From Sphingobacterium daejeonense (GTDB lineage Bacteria; Bacteroidota; Bacteroidia; Sphingobacteriales; Sphingobacteriaceae), in NCBI RefSeq assembly GCF_901472535.1, contig NZ_LR590470.1, forward strand, positions 930,001 through 994,000: 64,000 nt of DNA. The letters are read 5' to 3'. The notes under the pieces were generated by a model. The model did no database searches. It was not told the origin of the DNA and saw only the letters and a list, made by a program, of their open reading frames with translations. The translations under genes were made by a program, and so were the position numbers. This document shows, one piece after another, positions 8,857 to 19,532 of this stretch. Numbering within the stretch: position 1 is the first letter of the stretch; each line of letters starts with the position of its first letter.

Positions 8857-9481
8857 TTATTTTATATCAGTGTCCTTTTCTGTGCTTTGGGCAAACCGGC
8901 TGAATATACCCTTTTTCAATCCTTCCCACTCTCGCTTGAGAATACTGTAACAAACAGTGTTCCGTCTAAAGCCATCATGCATCAGGGTATGGCTCCTTAA
9001 TATTCCCTCAAGTTGCCCGCCTATTTTTTCAATTGCCGTTCTGGAAGCCTGATTTCGCTCATCCGTCCTGAACTCGACCCTCTCCGCACCCAACGTATCA
9101 AAAGCATATTCCAATAAAAGGTACTTGCAGTTTCTGTTTAGTCCCGTCTGTTGAAATTGTTTACCGTACCACGTGCCACCGATTTCCAGCCTATCATCCA
9201 AATTCGAAATATTCAACAGGCTTGTACAACCTGCATAGGCGCATTTGGTCTTATCGAAGACAGAGAACGTATAACGGATGCCGGAGGATCTATTTTCCAT
9301 TGCTTTCTTCACATATTTTTCCAGTAGTTCCCTGTTATAGATAGGGCTTGGCGAATACTGAAGAAGGTCTACATCTGCTGTTGCAACCTGCAATAGATGG
9401 TCTATGTCCTGTTCTGCAAGTGGGCCGTAAGTGCACAGCATTGTTTTCGAGTATGATGTCGTTGTCAAATAAAAAGTTCAT
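8857..9481 (-). pseudogene. GNAT-family acetyltransferase with an N-terminal frameshift
   Basis: The body of this gene reads as a RimJ/RimL-like GNAT of about 208 residues (IGGTWYGKQFQQTGLNRNCK and FRTDERNQASRTAIEKIGGQ). The natural start is the ATG at 9479-9481, giving MNFLFDNDIILENNAVHLRP. That segment is in a different frame from the body and joins it near 9422-9426 if one base of the GGG/CC run is removed. Read without correction, the gene would start at 9468 with an unrelated N-terminus. It precedes the ABM gene by 14 bases. Confidence 0.8.
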
Positions 9482-9564
9482 ATCTACAGCATGGTTGATA
9501 TAATCAATACATTGCCTCACGGCAAAGTAAGATCTGCTTGCTAACAAATTTAATGAAAATGTGC

Positions 9565-9829
9565 TTAAATACCGTCGGCCGAAACCACGTATTGAATTGC
9601 CCTGATAAATTTTACCGTGAACCCAAGTGATAAGAGTATATCCAGGATTGTATTTTCCGTTCTCTCCCGCGTTTTTAGCACCATCGTAAACGATCGGTCA
9701 TCCAAATTAAAGGCTACATGTTGCAGACCTGCTATTTTTTTGTTCAAGAAGGCGGATTACCTCACTTCTCTCTGCAATTAGCTTCTTACATACAGAGAAT
9801 AATAAAATAAAATGATCTGTATCCATCAT
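9565..9829 (-). pseudogene. Small protein of about 88 residues, frameshifted in a homopolymer
   Basis: A frame starting with ATG at 9827-9829 (MMDTDHFILLFSVCKKLIAE) runs into LLEQKN. After a shift in the seven-base A/T run at about 9734-9740 it continues as KIAGLQHVAFNLDDRSFTMV to a stop at 9565. Joined, the two halves give a compact alpha/beta protein. I do not recognise the family. The join is natural in phase and in sequence, which is the main support for treating them as one gene. Confidence 0.45.
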
Positions 9830-9889
9830 TATAAAATAGATAAAAATTCTTAAAGAATTACCATCAATAGTCCGGTACACCAGCGATTA

Positions 9890-10291
9890 TTGGTAAAACA
9901 ATTCATAAAACTATCGACCTGGGCCTATAAAGAATTATCTGTAGGGGCGGACAGGATTTCCCTGACAATAGACCTGCACCTGGAAGTAGATATTTTTTTT
10001 TCAGACAGTGTATCGATTAAACCGAAAGGATTTCAGTTTCTATTTTTTCTACGGCTATCAGAAGAGAACAAATCTCGATGTAAAGTAGCGACTGTCATTA
10101 AAATAAAGAGTCAGTACATTATTCGCGGAGATCGTCCTCTGCCTGAGCTGGACAACTTTCTCCTTGATATCAACACTATCAACACATTGTGGCCATACCA
10201 TTGCCTCTTGATATATAGCATTGTAACAAAGGCTAAACTCGTGGTGCAGAAGGATTTTCGTAAAATCCCATTACATTACCAAAATAATTAA
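9890..10291 (+). CDS. Hypothetical protein, doubtful
   Basis: A 133-codon rightward frame with an ordinary start, overlapping the end of a leftward frame at 10233. No motif, signal peptide or membrane segment was recognised. It may be real or a chance frame. It is listed because nothing else covers 9830-10230. Confidence 0.25.
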   Translation: MVKQFIKLSTWAYKELSVGADRISLTIDLHLEVDIFFSDSVSIKPKGFQFLFFLRLSEENKSRCKVATVIKIKSQYIIRGDRPLPELDNFLLDINTINTLWPYHCLLIYSIVTKAKLVVQKDFRKIPLHYQNN

Positions 10292-10610
10292 AGAATTTGG
10301 ATTTCGAAAATCCGGTACAGGTCAGGATATTTCTTAACTTTAAGCCTTTAAATCCCTTTTCCAATAAAACAGGCCTAACTTTGTCCAGGGCCTTACGTAT
10401 AAAATTAGGCCCGTGTTCATTATCCTTCCCGGAAAAGCCCATCCGCCCACTTTCAATGAAATGAGAGTTAACTGGTGTTGGTTCCACTTTCGGGATTGTT
10501 GGCGAGCTATCAGAAGAGCCGGCAACCGATATTTTCTTCATGTTCATGTCCTCAGTTTTAGGAATAGTAACGCTCAAAGCACTACGTTGGATTATTTGTG
10601 GGTTATACAT
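10233..10610 (-). CDS. TetR-like helix-turn-helix fragment
   Basis: This 125-residue frame ends in a stretch that reads like the DNA-binding domain of a TetR-type regulator: FIRKALDKVRPVLLEKGFKG, then TGFSKSKFFNYFGN, close to the usual TGVSKGSFYHYF pattern. There is no ligand-binding domain after it, because the frame stops soon after the recognition helix. The first 60 residues are not typical. It is probably a truncated or damaged regulator next to the RND efflux operon, which TetR proteins often control. The assignment rests on the one motif. Confidence 0.4.
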   Translation of the reverse strand: MYNPQIIQRSALSVTIPKTEDMNMKKISVAGSSDSSPTIPKVEPTPVNSHFIESGRMGFSGKDNEHGPNFIRKALDKVRPVLLEKGFKGLKLRNILTCTGFSKSKFFNYFGNVMGFYENPSAPRV

Positions 10611-11153
10611 CCTGATGATAGATTATACCGACTCCCGGTAGGGGAGTCTTTACATCGGACAGGTTATATTCTCTGTCTTCAGCGGCTTCCAAGAAAGAAT
10701 CACTGAAAAAGATAAAGGACGAACGCCTAGCAAGCCCACTTTCCAGCATTTGATGTATTTCTACGACGGCCTTTCCGTCGGGCTTTTTAATTTTATTGAC
10801 GTTATGGACAGAAAAAGTCTCCATAATGGACAATGAACCTCAATGACATTTCGATATTGATTCCCATACATTCGTTCAGCTCCGACAATTTTTCGGCAAA
10901 CGCCTCTTGCATCTGTACAATAATCTCTGTCGTCTCCCTATAACGGGGGTACTTTCTATATTTGTAAAACAGTAGGACTTCGCCTTCCATTTCCGATATG
11001 CGGAAATATCCGCCGTTTGCTTTAATGAGGACAGCTAACAGTTCCCTGATGATGTATTCCCCCCATGTAGATTTTCGTATTGAAAACAAACTCAGGCACC
11101 CCACTGAAATCCGTTATTAAAATGACCCCCTGTCTGATATTAGTCCGTATCAT
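10603..11153 (-). pseudogene. DUF2652 protein (nucleotidyl-cyclase-like fold), two frameshifts
   Basis: Three frames on the same strand join into one DUF2652-type protein. The first starts at the ATG 11151-11153 and contains LITDFSGVPEFVFNTKIYMG, the hallmark DFSG...F start. It shifts at a run of six G on the coding strand near 11060-11066 into EYIIRELLAVLIKANGGYFR and EMEGEVLLFYKY. A second shift in a T run near 10815 leads to VEIHQMLESGLARRSSFIF and the end. Removing one base at each run gives an uninterrupted protein of about 183 residues. The family resembles class III cyclase domains, but no activity is established for it. Confidence 0.75.
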
Positions 11154-11242
11154 GACCGATGTCTTTTAGTGTAGATGTCCGGAAAATGCTGACAGATCCC
11201 TAAGCCAATAAGATTCTCCGGACATCACAGTTCATATTTCGT

Positions 11243-12675
11243 TTATTGCCAACCGCCCCCAAGCGATCGGTATAGGGCGGTAATTGCCCCGAGCTTCTGC
11301 GTCTTCAGCGATGCAAGTTCAAGTTCTGCCTGAAGCTTATTGGACTGTGCAAGGATAACTTCGATATAGGTCGCTCCGTCATACCGGTATAGCGTCAGCG
11401 AATTCTCGACAGCTTTTGTTGCCGTGGCAACAAGCCCTTCTGCTACTTCCTGCTGCTCGTCGAGTTTTTCAATCTGCACCAGTGCATTTGAAACTTCACC
11501 GACGGCACCAAGTATGGCCTGCCTAAAATTTATTTCAGCCTCCTCGGATGCCACCTGTGCCTGTCTGTAACGGGTCTTCAGTTGCTTTCCGTTCAGTATC
11601 GGCTGGGCAATAGTTCCTCCGATTATTCCGAAGAGGGAACCCGGTACATTGAACCAGTTGGATTCCTTAAAGGCATTCAGTCCGCCCTGCGCCGTAATAT
11701 TGATCGCTGGGTACATGGCTCACTTTGGCCACATGGATAGAGGCTATACTTTTTTCGCAGGTTCAGTTCGCTGCTCTTCACATCGGGACGGGTAGGCCAG
11801 CATTTCTGCTGGAACTCCCGTCGAGATACCCTGAGGTGTCTGGATGTCGTCCAGTCCTTCTCTTCTCTCAATCCTGTTAGGGAGATTTCCCGTAAGCACG
11901 CTGAGTGCATTTTCCTGTACGGATATGGCACTCTCGATAGCGGGGATACTCTTTGATATCTGGTCCCGTGTCATTTCCTGCTGCTGTACGGCAAGCTGTG
12001 TTATCATCCCGAGTTCCTGCTGTTTCTTTAGGATAACAAGCGTACTGTCGGCAAACGAGAGGTTTTTCCCGCGTAATCTCCAGCTGCTTGTCCAGCATCA
12101 GCAGATTATAATATCCTGAAACGATTTCGGACACCACCCTGGTCTGCACCGCTTTGGCAGCTTCCTGTGTCCGCAGCAGATCCGTCAGCGCTTCTTCCTT
12201 TGCGCCCCTTATCTTTCCCCCAGATGTCCGCTTCCCAGCCGATATTTACCGAGGTGGTGAAGTCGCCAATGTGCTTCTGGCCTACAAAATAGCCCAGTGA
12301 CTGGCCATTCAGGCTATTGTCCGAAGGACGGGTCAACGTTGCCCCGGCAATGGTCGCACTGACGGTGGGCACATTGGCCCATTTGGACTGCGTGTACCCA
12401 AGGGAGGCATATTCTATCTGTTTGAGGGCTACCTTCAGGTCGTTGTTGTTGCGGACACCGCTGTCGATCAGGGCAACCAGTACGGGATCCCTGAAGAACT
12501 CCCTGTAGCCGATACTGGCGATGTTTACCGTATCGGCAGACTGTTCCGAGTTCCGGTAGGCCTGCGGAAGTTCCACCTCCGGCCGGCTGTACTTCTGTAC
12601 CGAACAGGAGGCAAGGAACGCCGAAAACAGGATACCGCCAATTACGGCAGGTCTTATATCTTTTATGGTTTTCAT
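11243..12675 (-). pseudogene. RND efflux outer-membrane factor (TolC/NodT family), several frameshifts
   Basis: Overlapping leftward frames together encode an outer-membrane efflux lipoprotein of about 475 residues. The start has a lipoprotein signal ending FSAFLASC. The N-terminal part includes YSRPEVELPQAYR and ALIDSGVRNNNDLKVALKQI. The middle includes VVSEIVSGYYNLLMLDKQLE. The end has TLYRYDGATYIEVILAQSNK. Frame changes fall near 12216, 12065, 11770 and 11740. It would form the trimeric outer-membrane channel for the adjacent RND pump. It lies 18 bases after the permease gene, third in the adaptor-permease-channel operon. Confidence 0.88.
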
Positions 12676-12693
12676 TTTATCAGATCTTATAGG

Positions 12694-15600
12694 TTAATAT
12701 TCCCAGTCTTCGTCCGTTACCGTCCTGCCACTGATCCTTTCATGGAGATACTGGAACACCACAAAGAGCACTGGCGTAATGAATATCCCCAGAATGGTCC
12801 CGAAGAGCATCCCGAAAATGGCAGCATACCCGATGGAGTGGTTACCCAGTGCCGATGGGCCGACAACGAACAATAGCGGGATAAGCCCCGTTATGAACGC
12901 AAGGGAGGTCATCAGGATCGGGCGCAGCCTGGCTTTTGCACCCTCAACGGCGAGGCGATGAGGCTCTTTCCGGCGCGGCGCCGCTGTATGGCAAATTCCA
13001 CGATCAAAAATCCCGTTCTTGGGCCAGCAGCCCGATGAGCATCACCATGGCGATCTGCACATAGATGTTGTTTGCAATATGTACAGCCGAAATCCCAACG
13101 AATACACCAGAGAGGCCGATAGGGATCGCGATGAGCACCGCGAGCGGCAGCACATAGCTCTCATACTGAGCCGAGAGAAGGAAAAATACGAAGACGATAC
13201 AGAGGGCAAAGATAACAGTCGACTGTGAGCTTGATGTACTTTCCTCACGGCTCATGCCCTTGTAGTCATAGGTATATCCCGGCGGCAGCACCTGTTTGCT
13301 GACTTCCTGGATGGCAGCCATAGCCTGGCCCGTACTGTATCCCGGTGCGGGAATGACCGTAAGATTGGCGGCATTGAACAGGTTGAATCTGTCCACGACC
13401 TCCGGACCTGTTACGGGCTTCAGGGTCACCAGCGTATTGATCGGTACCATCCCACCGGTACTGTTCTTGACGAACACCCCGTTGAGCGATTGGTTGTCCC
13501 TACGCGTCTCTGGGGTCGCCTGCACGAGTACGCGATAATATTTTCCGAAGCGGTTGAAATTTGAAGCTTCGATGCTTCCGAAATATCCCTGCATCACACC
13601 CATTACATTTGAAACATCTACACCGAGCTGCGCGGCTTTTGCATCGTCCACCAGTACCTCATACTGGGGAAACCTGGCATCGAAGGTGGTATAGGCCACA
13701 GCGACCTCCGGGCGTCCCATCAGTGCGCCCATCATCCCGTAGGAAACATTGCCCAGCTGCTGGAGCTCACCATTGTTTCGGTCCTGGAGCACCATCTCCA
13801 TACCGTTGGTATTGCCGAAGCCTTCAACGGTCGGCATGCTCAGTACAAGGAAATTTGCCCGCTTGTCCTTAGAAAGTTCTGCGGTAAGGTTGCCGATGAC
13901 CTCCTCGAGTTTTTTTACCGCTCCTCTTTCCTTTATAGGTTTCAGCTTCACGAACAGCGAGGCAGAAGAGGATGACATGGCACTGGTAAACAGGTTGAGC
14001 CCGTCGACGGACATGGTCTTGTACACTGCCGGATTTTTCATAAGAATCTCTTCCACACCGGCTACCACTTCACCTGTACGCTCTTTGGAGGCACCGGGGG
14101 AAAAGGTCTACCTTGACAAGGATAAAGCTCTGGTCTTCATCGGGTATAAAGCCGGTCGGGGTGGTCATGGAAAGCCAGATAAAAAGTCCCCCGAAAACCG
14201 CCATCAGCGAAAAGGCGATCCATTTTCTCTTCAATAATGTAAGTATCGACCTGCCGTAGCGGAAAGTAAGTTTGTTGAAGGCGGCATTAAACCCCGCAAA
14301 GAAACGTTGTTTGAATGTTGATTTTGTGTGTCCGCTGCCACCATGGTGCAGCTGTTTGAGGAACAGGGCACAGAGTGCCGGGCTCAGCGTCAGGGCATTT
14401 ACAGCGGATATGACAATGGCAATGGCAAGGGTCAGGGCGAACTGTTGGTAGAACAGTCCCGTGGAACCTTCCATGAAGGCAACCGGTATGAAAACCGCCG
14501 ACATGACCAGCGTAATGGAAACGATGGCTCCCGATATCTCGCTCATCGCCGACATCGTGGCCGCCCGCGGATTGAGCCCGCGGTGCTCCATCTTGGCATG
14601 GACCGCCTCGACCACCACGATGGCATCATCCACGACGATACCGATGGCCAGCACCAGCGCAAAAAGGGTCAGGATATTGATCGAGAACCCGAAAAGGCTC
14701 ATAAAAAAGAACGTGCCCACAATGGATACCGGAACCGCAATGGCAGGTATCAGCGTCGAGCGCAGGTCCTGGAGGAAGATGAACACCACGATGAACACGA
14801 GTATGAACGCTTCGATCAGGGTCATGATCACCTGGCTGATGGACTGGTCAAGAGCTTCCTTCGTAGTGAAGGGTATCTCGTATTCCATTTTGTCCGGGAA
14901 AGACTTGGAAAGTTCCTTCATGCGTTCCTGCAGGGTGATCAGGACTTCATTGGCGTTGGAACCCGACATCTGGAAAACGGCCATGGTAACTGACGGACGT
15001 TTGTCGGACTTTGAGGAAATGCTGTAGCTGTAGGCACCGAATTCGACCTTGGAAACATCCTTCAGACGAAGGACGGAGCCGTCATTGAGCGCCTTGATGA
15101 CGATATTCTCGTATTGGGCCGCTTCGGTGAATTTTCCCCTGTACCGCATGACATATTCCTTGGCCTCTGATGTCCTTTCCCCGAGTTTTCCGGGAGCGGC
15201 TTCCAGGTTCTGTGACTGGATGGCACGTGATACCTCGGCGGGGGTCAGGTTATAGGCGTTCAGCTTTGCAGGATCAAGCCAAACCCGCATGGAATAGTCC
15301 TTGTTACCATAGGCCATCGCATCGCCCACACCCTTGATCCTCTTGATCTCGGGCAGTACGTTGATCTTGGCATAGTTTTCCAGGAACAGGTCGTCCATGG
15401 AGCCGTCCTTGCTCGTCACGGTGATCAGTGCCATCATACTGTTCTGGCGTTTGAGTGTCGTGATGCCCGCCTGTATAACCTCAGCCGGCAACTGGTTGGT
15501 GACCTGCGCCACGCGGTTCTGTACGTTGATAGCCGCCTGGTCGGGATCTGTTCCCAATTTGAATATCACGGTGATGACAAGAGAACCGTCATTGCTGGAT

Positions 15601-15842
15601 ACCGAACTGATGTAGTCCATGTTCTCCACCCCGTTGATGGCATTTTCCAGCGGCGGGGCGACCGAACGGGCAATGGTCTCCGAGTTTGCACCGGGATAGA
15701 TGGCCGTAACGGTGACCGTTGGCGGGGCTATATCGGGAAATTTGGTGATGGGAAGGCTGAGCATCCCCACCACGCCCAGTATGACCAGTATCACGGAGAT
15801 TACCGTGGCAAGTACCGGTCGTTTTATGATCTGTTTTAACAT
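12694..15842 (-). pseudogene. RND efflux permease, HAE1/AcrB type, frameshifted
   Basis: This locus encodes an inner-membrane drug/proton antiporter of about 1049 residues, the normal length for AcrB-like pumps. It starts MLKQIIKRPVLATVISVIL. The first frame (15842-14070) holds the first transmembrane block and the proton-relay motif VVDDAIVVVEAVHAKMEHRG. The second frame (14068-13004) holds the second periplasmic loop. The last part (to 12694) holds the final helices (FIMTPVLF-like end). Shifts lie near 14098 (G run), 13022 and 12955. Each is small and phase-restoring. It is the central gene of the tripartite efflux operon. Confidence 0.92.
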
Positions 15843-15860
15843 AATGGTCTGTGCATTTGT

Positions 15861-17006
15861 TTACTGTTGTTTGTTTTCGGGTTCTGTTTTCTGCGCTGTG
15901 ACAGGTGTGCCGGCCTGGAGCCTGTCAAAACCCGAAACAATATACCTGTCGCCGGATTTGATACCGTCTGAAACGATGTAGTTGTTACCGGCCTTTCCGC
16001 TCACCTCGATAGGTAGCTGGACGGCCTTGTCTTCCTTATCAAGTGAAAAAACAAACACTTTGTCCTGTATGGTAATGGTTGAGGCGACAGGGAACAGTAC
16101 CGCATCGGCATAATGCTGTTCCAGCACGACCTTTCCGGTATTTCCGCTGCGCAGTACCGATTTTGGATTGTCGAAGCGTGCACGCAGGGTGATGGAACCC
16201 GTTGCTTTGTTGAACTGTCCATCGATGGCATCGATTTTTCCCGGTACTTCATAGGGCTGTCCGTCTGAAAGCAGCAGGGTGACCGGGGGAATGCCCGCCA
16301 GTTTCCCGTCGTTCGCATTTCCTCCATAGAGTTTCTGGAAGGCGACAAAATCATTTTCGCTGAGACTGAAATATACATTGACCCTGTTGATGTCGGAAAG
16401 AAAGGTCAGGGGCTCGCCGTTTGCGGGAGCGACCAGGCTTCCCAACCGATAGGGTATCCTGCTGATATAGCCGCTCACCGGCGCTTTGATGGTACAGAAT
16501 TCAAGGTTGATTTTGGCGGAATTAACCATAGAGGAGGCCTGTTCAACTGCTGCCCTAGCGCCATTGTAGGTCGCCTCCGCTTCCTGTAGCTGGAGTTCCG
16601 ATACGATTCTGCTCTTGACCAGTTCTTTTTTACGCTCAAGGTCGATCTTTGCGGTCGTCACGGCCGACTGGGCCGTAAGAAGTGATGCCTTGGCCGAATT
16701 CAGTTGCTCGGCATAAGGTCTGTCCTCAATCCTGAAAAGGGTCTGACCTGCCTTGACATAATCGCCCTCGTCCACCAGTATCCTGCTGAGGTAACCGGAG
16801 ACCTGTGGCCTGATCTCAACATTTGTTACACCCTCTATGCTCGCCGAATATTCCCTGGGAACCGTTGCTTTACCCTGTTCTACAATGGCAATGGGAAGTT
16901 CCGCGGGGCCCTGGTTCCAGCCCTGTTGCTGGCTGCCCTGACGGCAGCCTACCAGAATGATCAGGAGAAGTAAAAGTCCCGATCCGGTAATTGATTTATG
17001 GTTCAT
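15861..17006 (-). CDS. RND efflux periplasmic adaptor (AcrA/MexE type)
   Basis: A 381-residue lipoprotein of the membrane-fusion family. It has a lipobox (LLLLIILVGC), then the biotinyl-lipoyl half motif VEIRPQVSGYLSRILVDEGD, a coiled-coil hairpin (about 95-165, ending INLEFCTIKAPVSGYISRIP) and beta-barrel and membrane-proximal domains. It links the inner-membrane pump to the outer-membrane channel. It is the first gene of the operon, 18 bases before the permease. The reading frame is intact, unlike its two partners. Confidence 0.93.
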   Translation of the reverse strand: MNHKSITGSGLLLLLIILVGCRQGSQQQGWNQGPAELPIAIVEQGKATVPREYSASIEGVTNVEIRPQVSGYLSRILVDEGDYVKAGQTLFRIEDRPYAEQLNSAKASLLTAQSAVTTAKIDLERKKELVKSRIVSELQLQEAEATYNGARAAVEQASSMVNSAKINLEFCTIKAPVSGYISRIPYRLGSLVAPANGEPLTFLSDINRVNVYFSLSENDFVAFQKLYGGNANDGKLAGIPPVTLLLSDGQPYEVPGKIDAIDGQFNKATGSITLRARFDNPKSVLRSGNTGKVVLEQHYADAVLFPVASTITIQDKVFVFSLDKEDKAVQLPIEVSGKAGNNYIVSDGIKSGDRYIVSGFDRLQAGTPVTAQKTEPENKQQ

Positions 17007-17205
17007 TATTATCTGTTTTAATTATTCTTTTTATATGCCGGTTTCTGATAGAGGTGCTGACTCCCCGTCGTTAGCATCAGGGCCGACGCATAACGTCAAA
17101 ATGACCGATTCGGGATATTTTGGTAAACCGTTATATAAGTTGTATCCGGAAACCTACGGTAATAAGGTAAATTCGATTCTCCATGTTACCTGGCCATTGA
17201 TCTAA

Positions 17206-17788
17206 TTATATATCCGGCTGCTGTTTTTCCAAGGTCGGGACGTCAAACACCTGTCCGAAGTTTCTGAATGTCGATAACGCGGTTTCAAAAGCGCTCATTT
17301 TGTCCATTTTGCCTTCGCCAAAGCGATCCAGGTGATAAAGAAAGGTCTCCCACTTTAGCTGTGCGCTCTCACCATAGCCCGAAAAAAATGAAAATCCCTT
17401 TTCTATACCGCCTTTTTTTAGCATCTGCACGATATATGGCCCGCCGACAGTTGAACCTTCCAGAACATATAGTGCCGACATCGCCTGTAGGCTGTTGGTA
17501 ATAATCGGTGGGACAGCGGCCGGTAGCGACCCAATCGTTCCTCCAAGCTGACCGATATCGGATAGGATGTGGGATGCATTCCTTCTCTCGTTATAATCCG
17601 GTAAGACATCTGGGGTTATGTAAGGAGTTGCCTCCTTTTCGACGGCTGAAAAATAGGCGTAAAAATATTTCAGCAACCGGACGTAATCCATATCGGTTTT
17701 TATGGCTTTGATATTCAGAACGACTTTTTTTTTCGACTTCCTGATGTATTTTTCTCGTAGATTCTTTTAATAGTTCACTTAGTTTCAT
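17206..17788 (-). pseudogene. Biliverdin-producing heme oxygenase, frameshifted
   Basis: Two frames join to one bacterial heme oxygenase of about 194 residues. The first (start 17788) carries LLKESTRKIHQEVEKK, where His15 is the expected heme ligand. The second carries DYVRLLKYFYAYFSAVEKEA and the distal-helix region LEGSTVGGPYIVQML. The shift lies in a long A/T run near 17725-17735. The enzyme opens heme to biliverdin, Fe(II) and CO and needs electrons from ferredoxin or a flavin reductase, both encoded upstream in the same direction. The start is 41 bases after the 2[4Fe-4S] ferredoxin gene. Confidence 0.85.
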
Positions 17789-17829
17789 TCTTTTTTAGAT
17801 TAATGTTTACATGCCCTGCTGGACGGTAA

Positions 17830-18180
17830 TTACTCGTTATGGAGCCAGGCCTTTTTGGCAAGCAGTTCTTCTTTGCTTTCCCTAACGTCCTCGTCATCCA
17901 CACAGCAATCGACGGGACATACTGCCTGGCACTGCGGTTCATCGTGGAAGCCGGTACATTCCGTACATTTATCGGGCACGATATAGTAGACTTCGTCGGA
18001 GAGGGCTTCATGTTGCTCATCGGCATTTACCACCTGGCCATTTCCAAAATCTATCAGACCGCTCAGAGCAGTCCCATCTGAAAAGCGCCATTCGTAAGCA
18101 GCGTCGTAGATGGCATTATTTGGACATTCAGGCTCACAGGCTCCACAGTTGATACATTCATCGGTAATCTTAATTGCCAT
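17830..18180 (-). CDS. 2[4Fe-4S] ferredoxin, Alv type
   Basis: A 116-residue ferredoxin. The first cluster motif is CINCGACEPECP near the N-terminus. The second is CTECTGFHDEPQCQAVCP with the extended spacing typical of Alv-type low-potential ferredoxins. The insertion between the motifs (about residues 20-70) and a charged C-terminal helix fit the family. It would carry electrons in the cytoplasm, probably to heme oxygenase 41 bases downstream or from the ferredoxin reductase upstream. It is read in the same direction as the whole sod-to-heme-oxygenase series. Confidence 0.92.
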   Translation of the reverse strand: MAIKITDECINCGACEPECPNNAIYDAAYEWRFSDGTALSGLIDFGNGQVVNADEQHEALSDEVYYIVPDKCTECTGFHDEPQCQAVCPVDCCVDDEDVRESKEELLAKKAWLHNE

Positions 18181-18221
18181 CTGTTTTAAAAAATTCGGTT
18201 TGTTATGCGCATTTATTATAC

Positions 18222-19073
18222 TTATAAGGGGATGGAAAGCAACGGAATATTATTGCCCGATGCCATTATCCTGGTCTTGCTCCTGTGCACCAGCGAGCCC
18301 CAGAAACCGTACCTATAGGGAACCATAATCAGCAGGTCAGCCCCATATTCTTTGATTTCCCTGTTAATGGATCCGATTATTTCATCCGATTCGACGTTCT
18401 TGTAATAATATTGGATACCGTTCAATGCATTGTCCACTTCTTGGGCATGCTTTGATACCTTATCATTGGTTGTTAAAGTATTGATAACACTATTAACATG
18501 GAAAACTTCAACCTCTGAATTGAGATTGGATGCCAGTTCCTTTACCTGTTCAAGAACTTTGCTATGCACACCCCTGGCAAGGTCACATGCGAATAATACT
18601 TTCTTGATTCCATGGTATTTTACGGTTGCCGGAATGGCGATAACAGGAAACTTCAAATGGTGTATCGCAGCAGTTGTAGTATTTCCCATTAGATCCTGTT
18701 CAAGGGACTTTTCACGCATACCCATAACGATCAGTTCACCATGATGGATTTCGTAACATTTTTGCAGTTCTGCAATCATTTCCCCGGTCGCGATGTATGT
18801 GCTTACCTCGATTCCATAAGCCGATGCCAACTGAGACGCTGTCCGAGCCAGCTTATCTTTTTCATCCCTGTACATTTCATAAAAAGATGCTGCCGGAACC
18901 CGCGCGTTCAACGCGTGGATGGATACATGGTAAAGGTTGAACAGGACCAGGTCGAAATTCTGCTCAGCCGCCGCCGCAGCAGCATAGTTCATTGCATTCT
19001 TGGCTTCTATGGAATAATCCATAGCAACTATTATTGTCTTCATATTGTGTCTGCTTATAAATATTTTCAGCAA
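18222..19073 (-). CDS. Universal stress protein, tandem Usp domains
   Basis: A 283-residue protein with two UspA domains. The first starts KTIIVAMDYSIEAKNAMNYA and ends with the nucleotide-binding loop IVMGMREKSLEQDLMGNTTT. The second starts KKVLFACDLARGVHSKVLEQ and is more degenerate, ending near SLVHRSKTRIMASGNNIPLL. Usp proteins bind ATP or act as dimers in stress survival without a defined reaction. The likely start is the ATG in HNMKTIIVAMD (about 19043), since the ten preceding residues are atypical. It lies between the two ferredoxin genes. Confidence 0.88.
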   Translation of the reverse strand: MLKIFISRHNMKTIIVAMDYSIEAKNAMNYAAAAAAEQNFDLVLFNLYHVSIHALNARVPAASFYEMYRDEKDKLARTASQLASAYGIEVSTYIATGEMIAELQKCYEIHHGELIVMGMREKSLEQDLMGNTTTAAIHHLKFPVIAIPATVKYHGIKKVLFACDLARGVHSKVLEQVKELASNLNSEVEVFHVNSVINTLTTNDKVSKHAQEVDNALNGIQYYYKNVESDEIIGSINREIKEYGADLLIMVPYRYGFWGSLVHRSKTRIMASGNNIPLLSIPL

Positions 19074-19199
19074 ATCTGTGTGTAGCCTACCCGTTTAAGC
19101 TCAGCTTCTTATGGCATGCAAGCAGATTCCTATGCTATCACTCCGATAATAGCATACCCCCTTTCCGTTACGGCAAAGAATTTTATTAAACCTCATTGC

Positions 19200-19529
19200 T
19201 TATGGCGCTATTTCTATATGCATCCCATCCATGAATGCAGAGAGGGGCATCTGGCAGGCGAGCCTGCTATTGCTTTTTTCATTGAAGACCTCCGAAAGCA
19301 GCGCATATTCCACATCCGATTTTTCGGGTAGTGCCGATGTATCGCTGAGTATGTAGCAATGGCAGGTGGCGCACATGGCCATTCCCCCGCACATCGCTTC
19401 CATGGGCAGTTCGTAAGCCTTGCATATATCTTTCAGCGTAAGCCCCATATCCAGCGGGCATTCCAGTATGTGGACCTGGCCGCTCTGGTCGGTCACATTG
19501 ATCGTTATGTCATTTTTAACCTCACCCAT
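19200..19529 (-). CDS. [2Fe-2S] ferredoxin, adrenodoxin type
   Basis: A 109-residue ferredoxin. The cluster loop CGGMAMCATCHCYIL gives the C-x5-C-x2-C spacing of adrenodoxin-like proteins, and the fourth cysteine is in RLACQMPLS. It lies 3 bases after the start-side neighbour, the ferredoxin reductase gene, so the two are probably translated together. It is a likely direct electron carrier from that reductase to heme oxygenase or another oxygenase. Confidence 0.92.
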   Translation of the reverse strand: MGEVKNDITINVTDQSGQVHILECPLDMGLTLKDICKAYELPMEAMCGGMAMCATCHCYILSDTSALPEKSDVEYALLSEVFNEKSNSRLACQMPLSAFMDGMHIEIAP

Positions 19530-19532
19530 TAT

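Noticed and set aside
14328..14993. Long rightward frames opposite the RND permease (up to 221 residues)
   Set aside because: They are antisense to clearly homologous coding sequence and have skewed composition (Arg, His, Gly rich). They are shadows of the permease codons.
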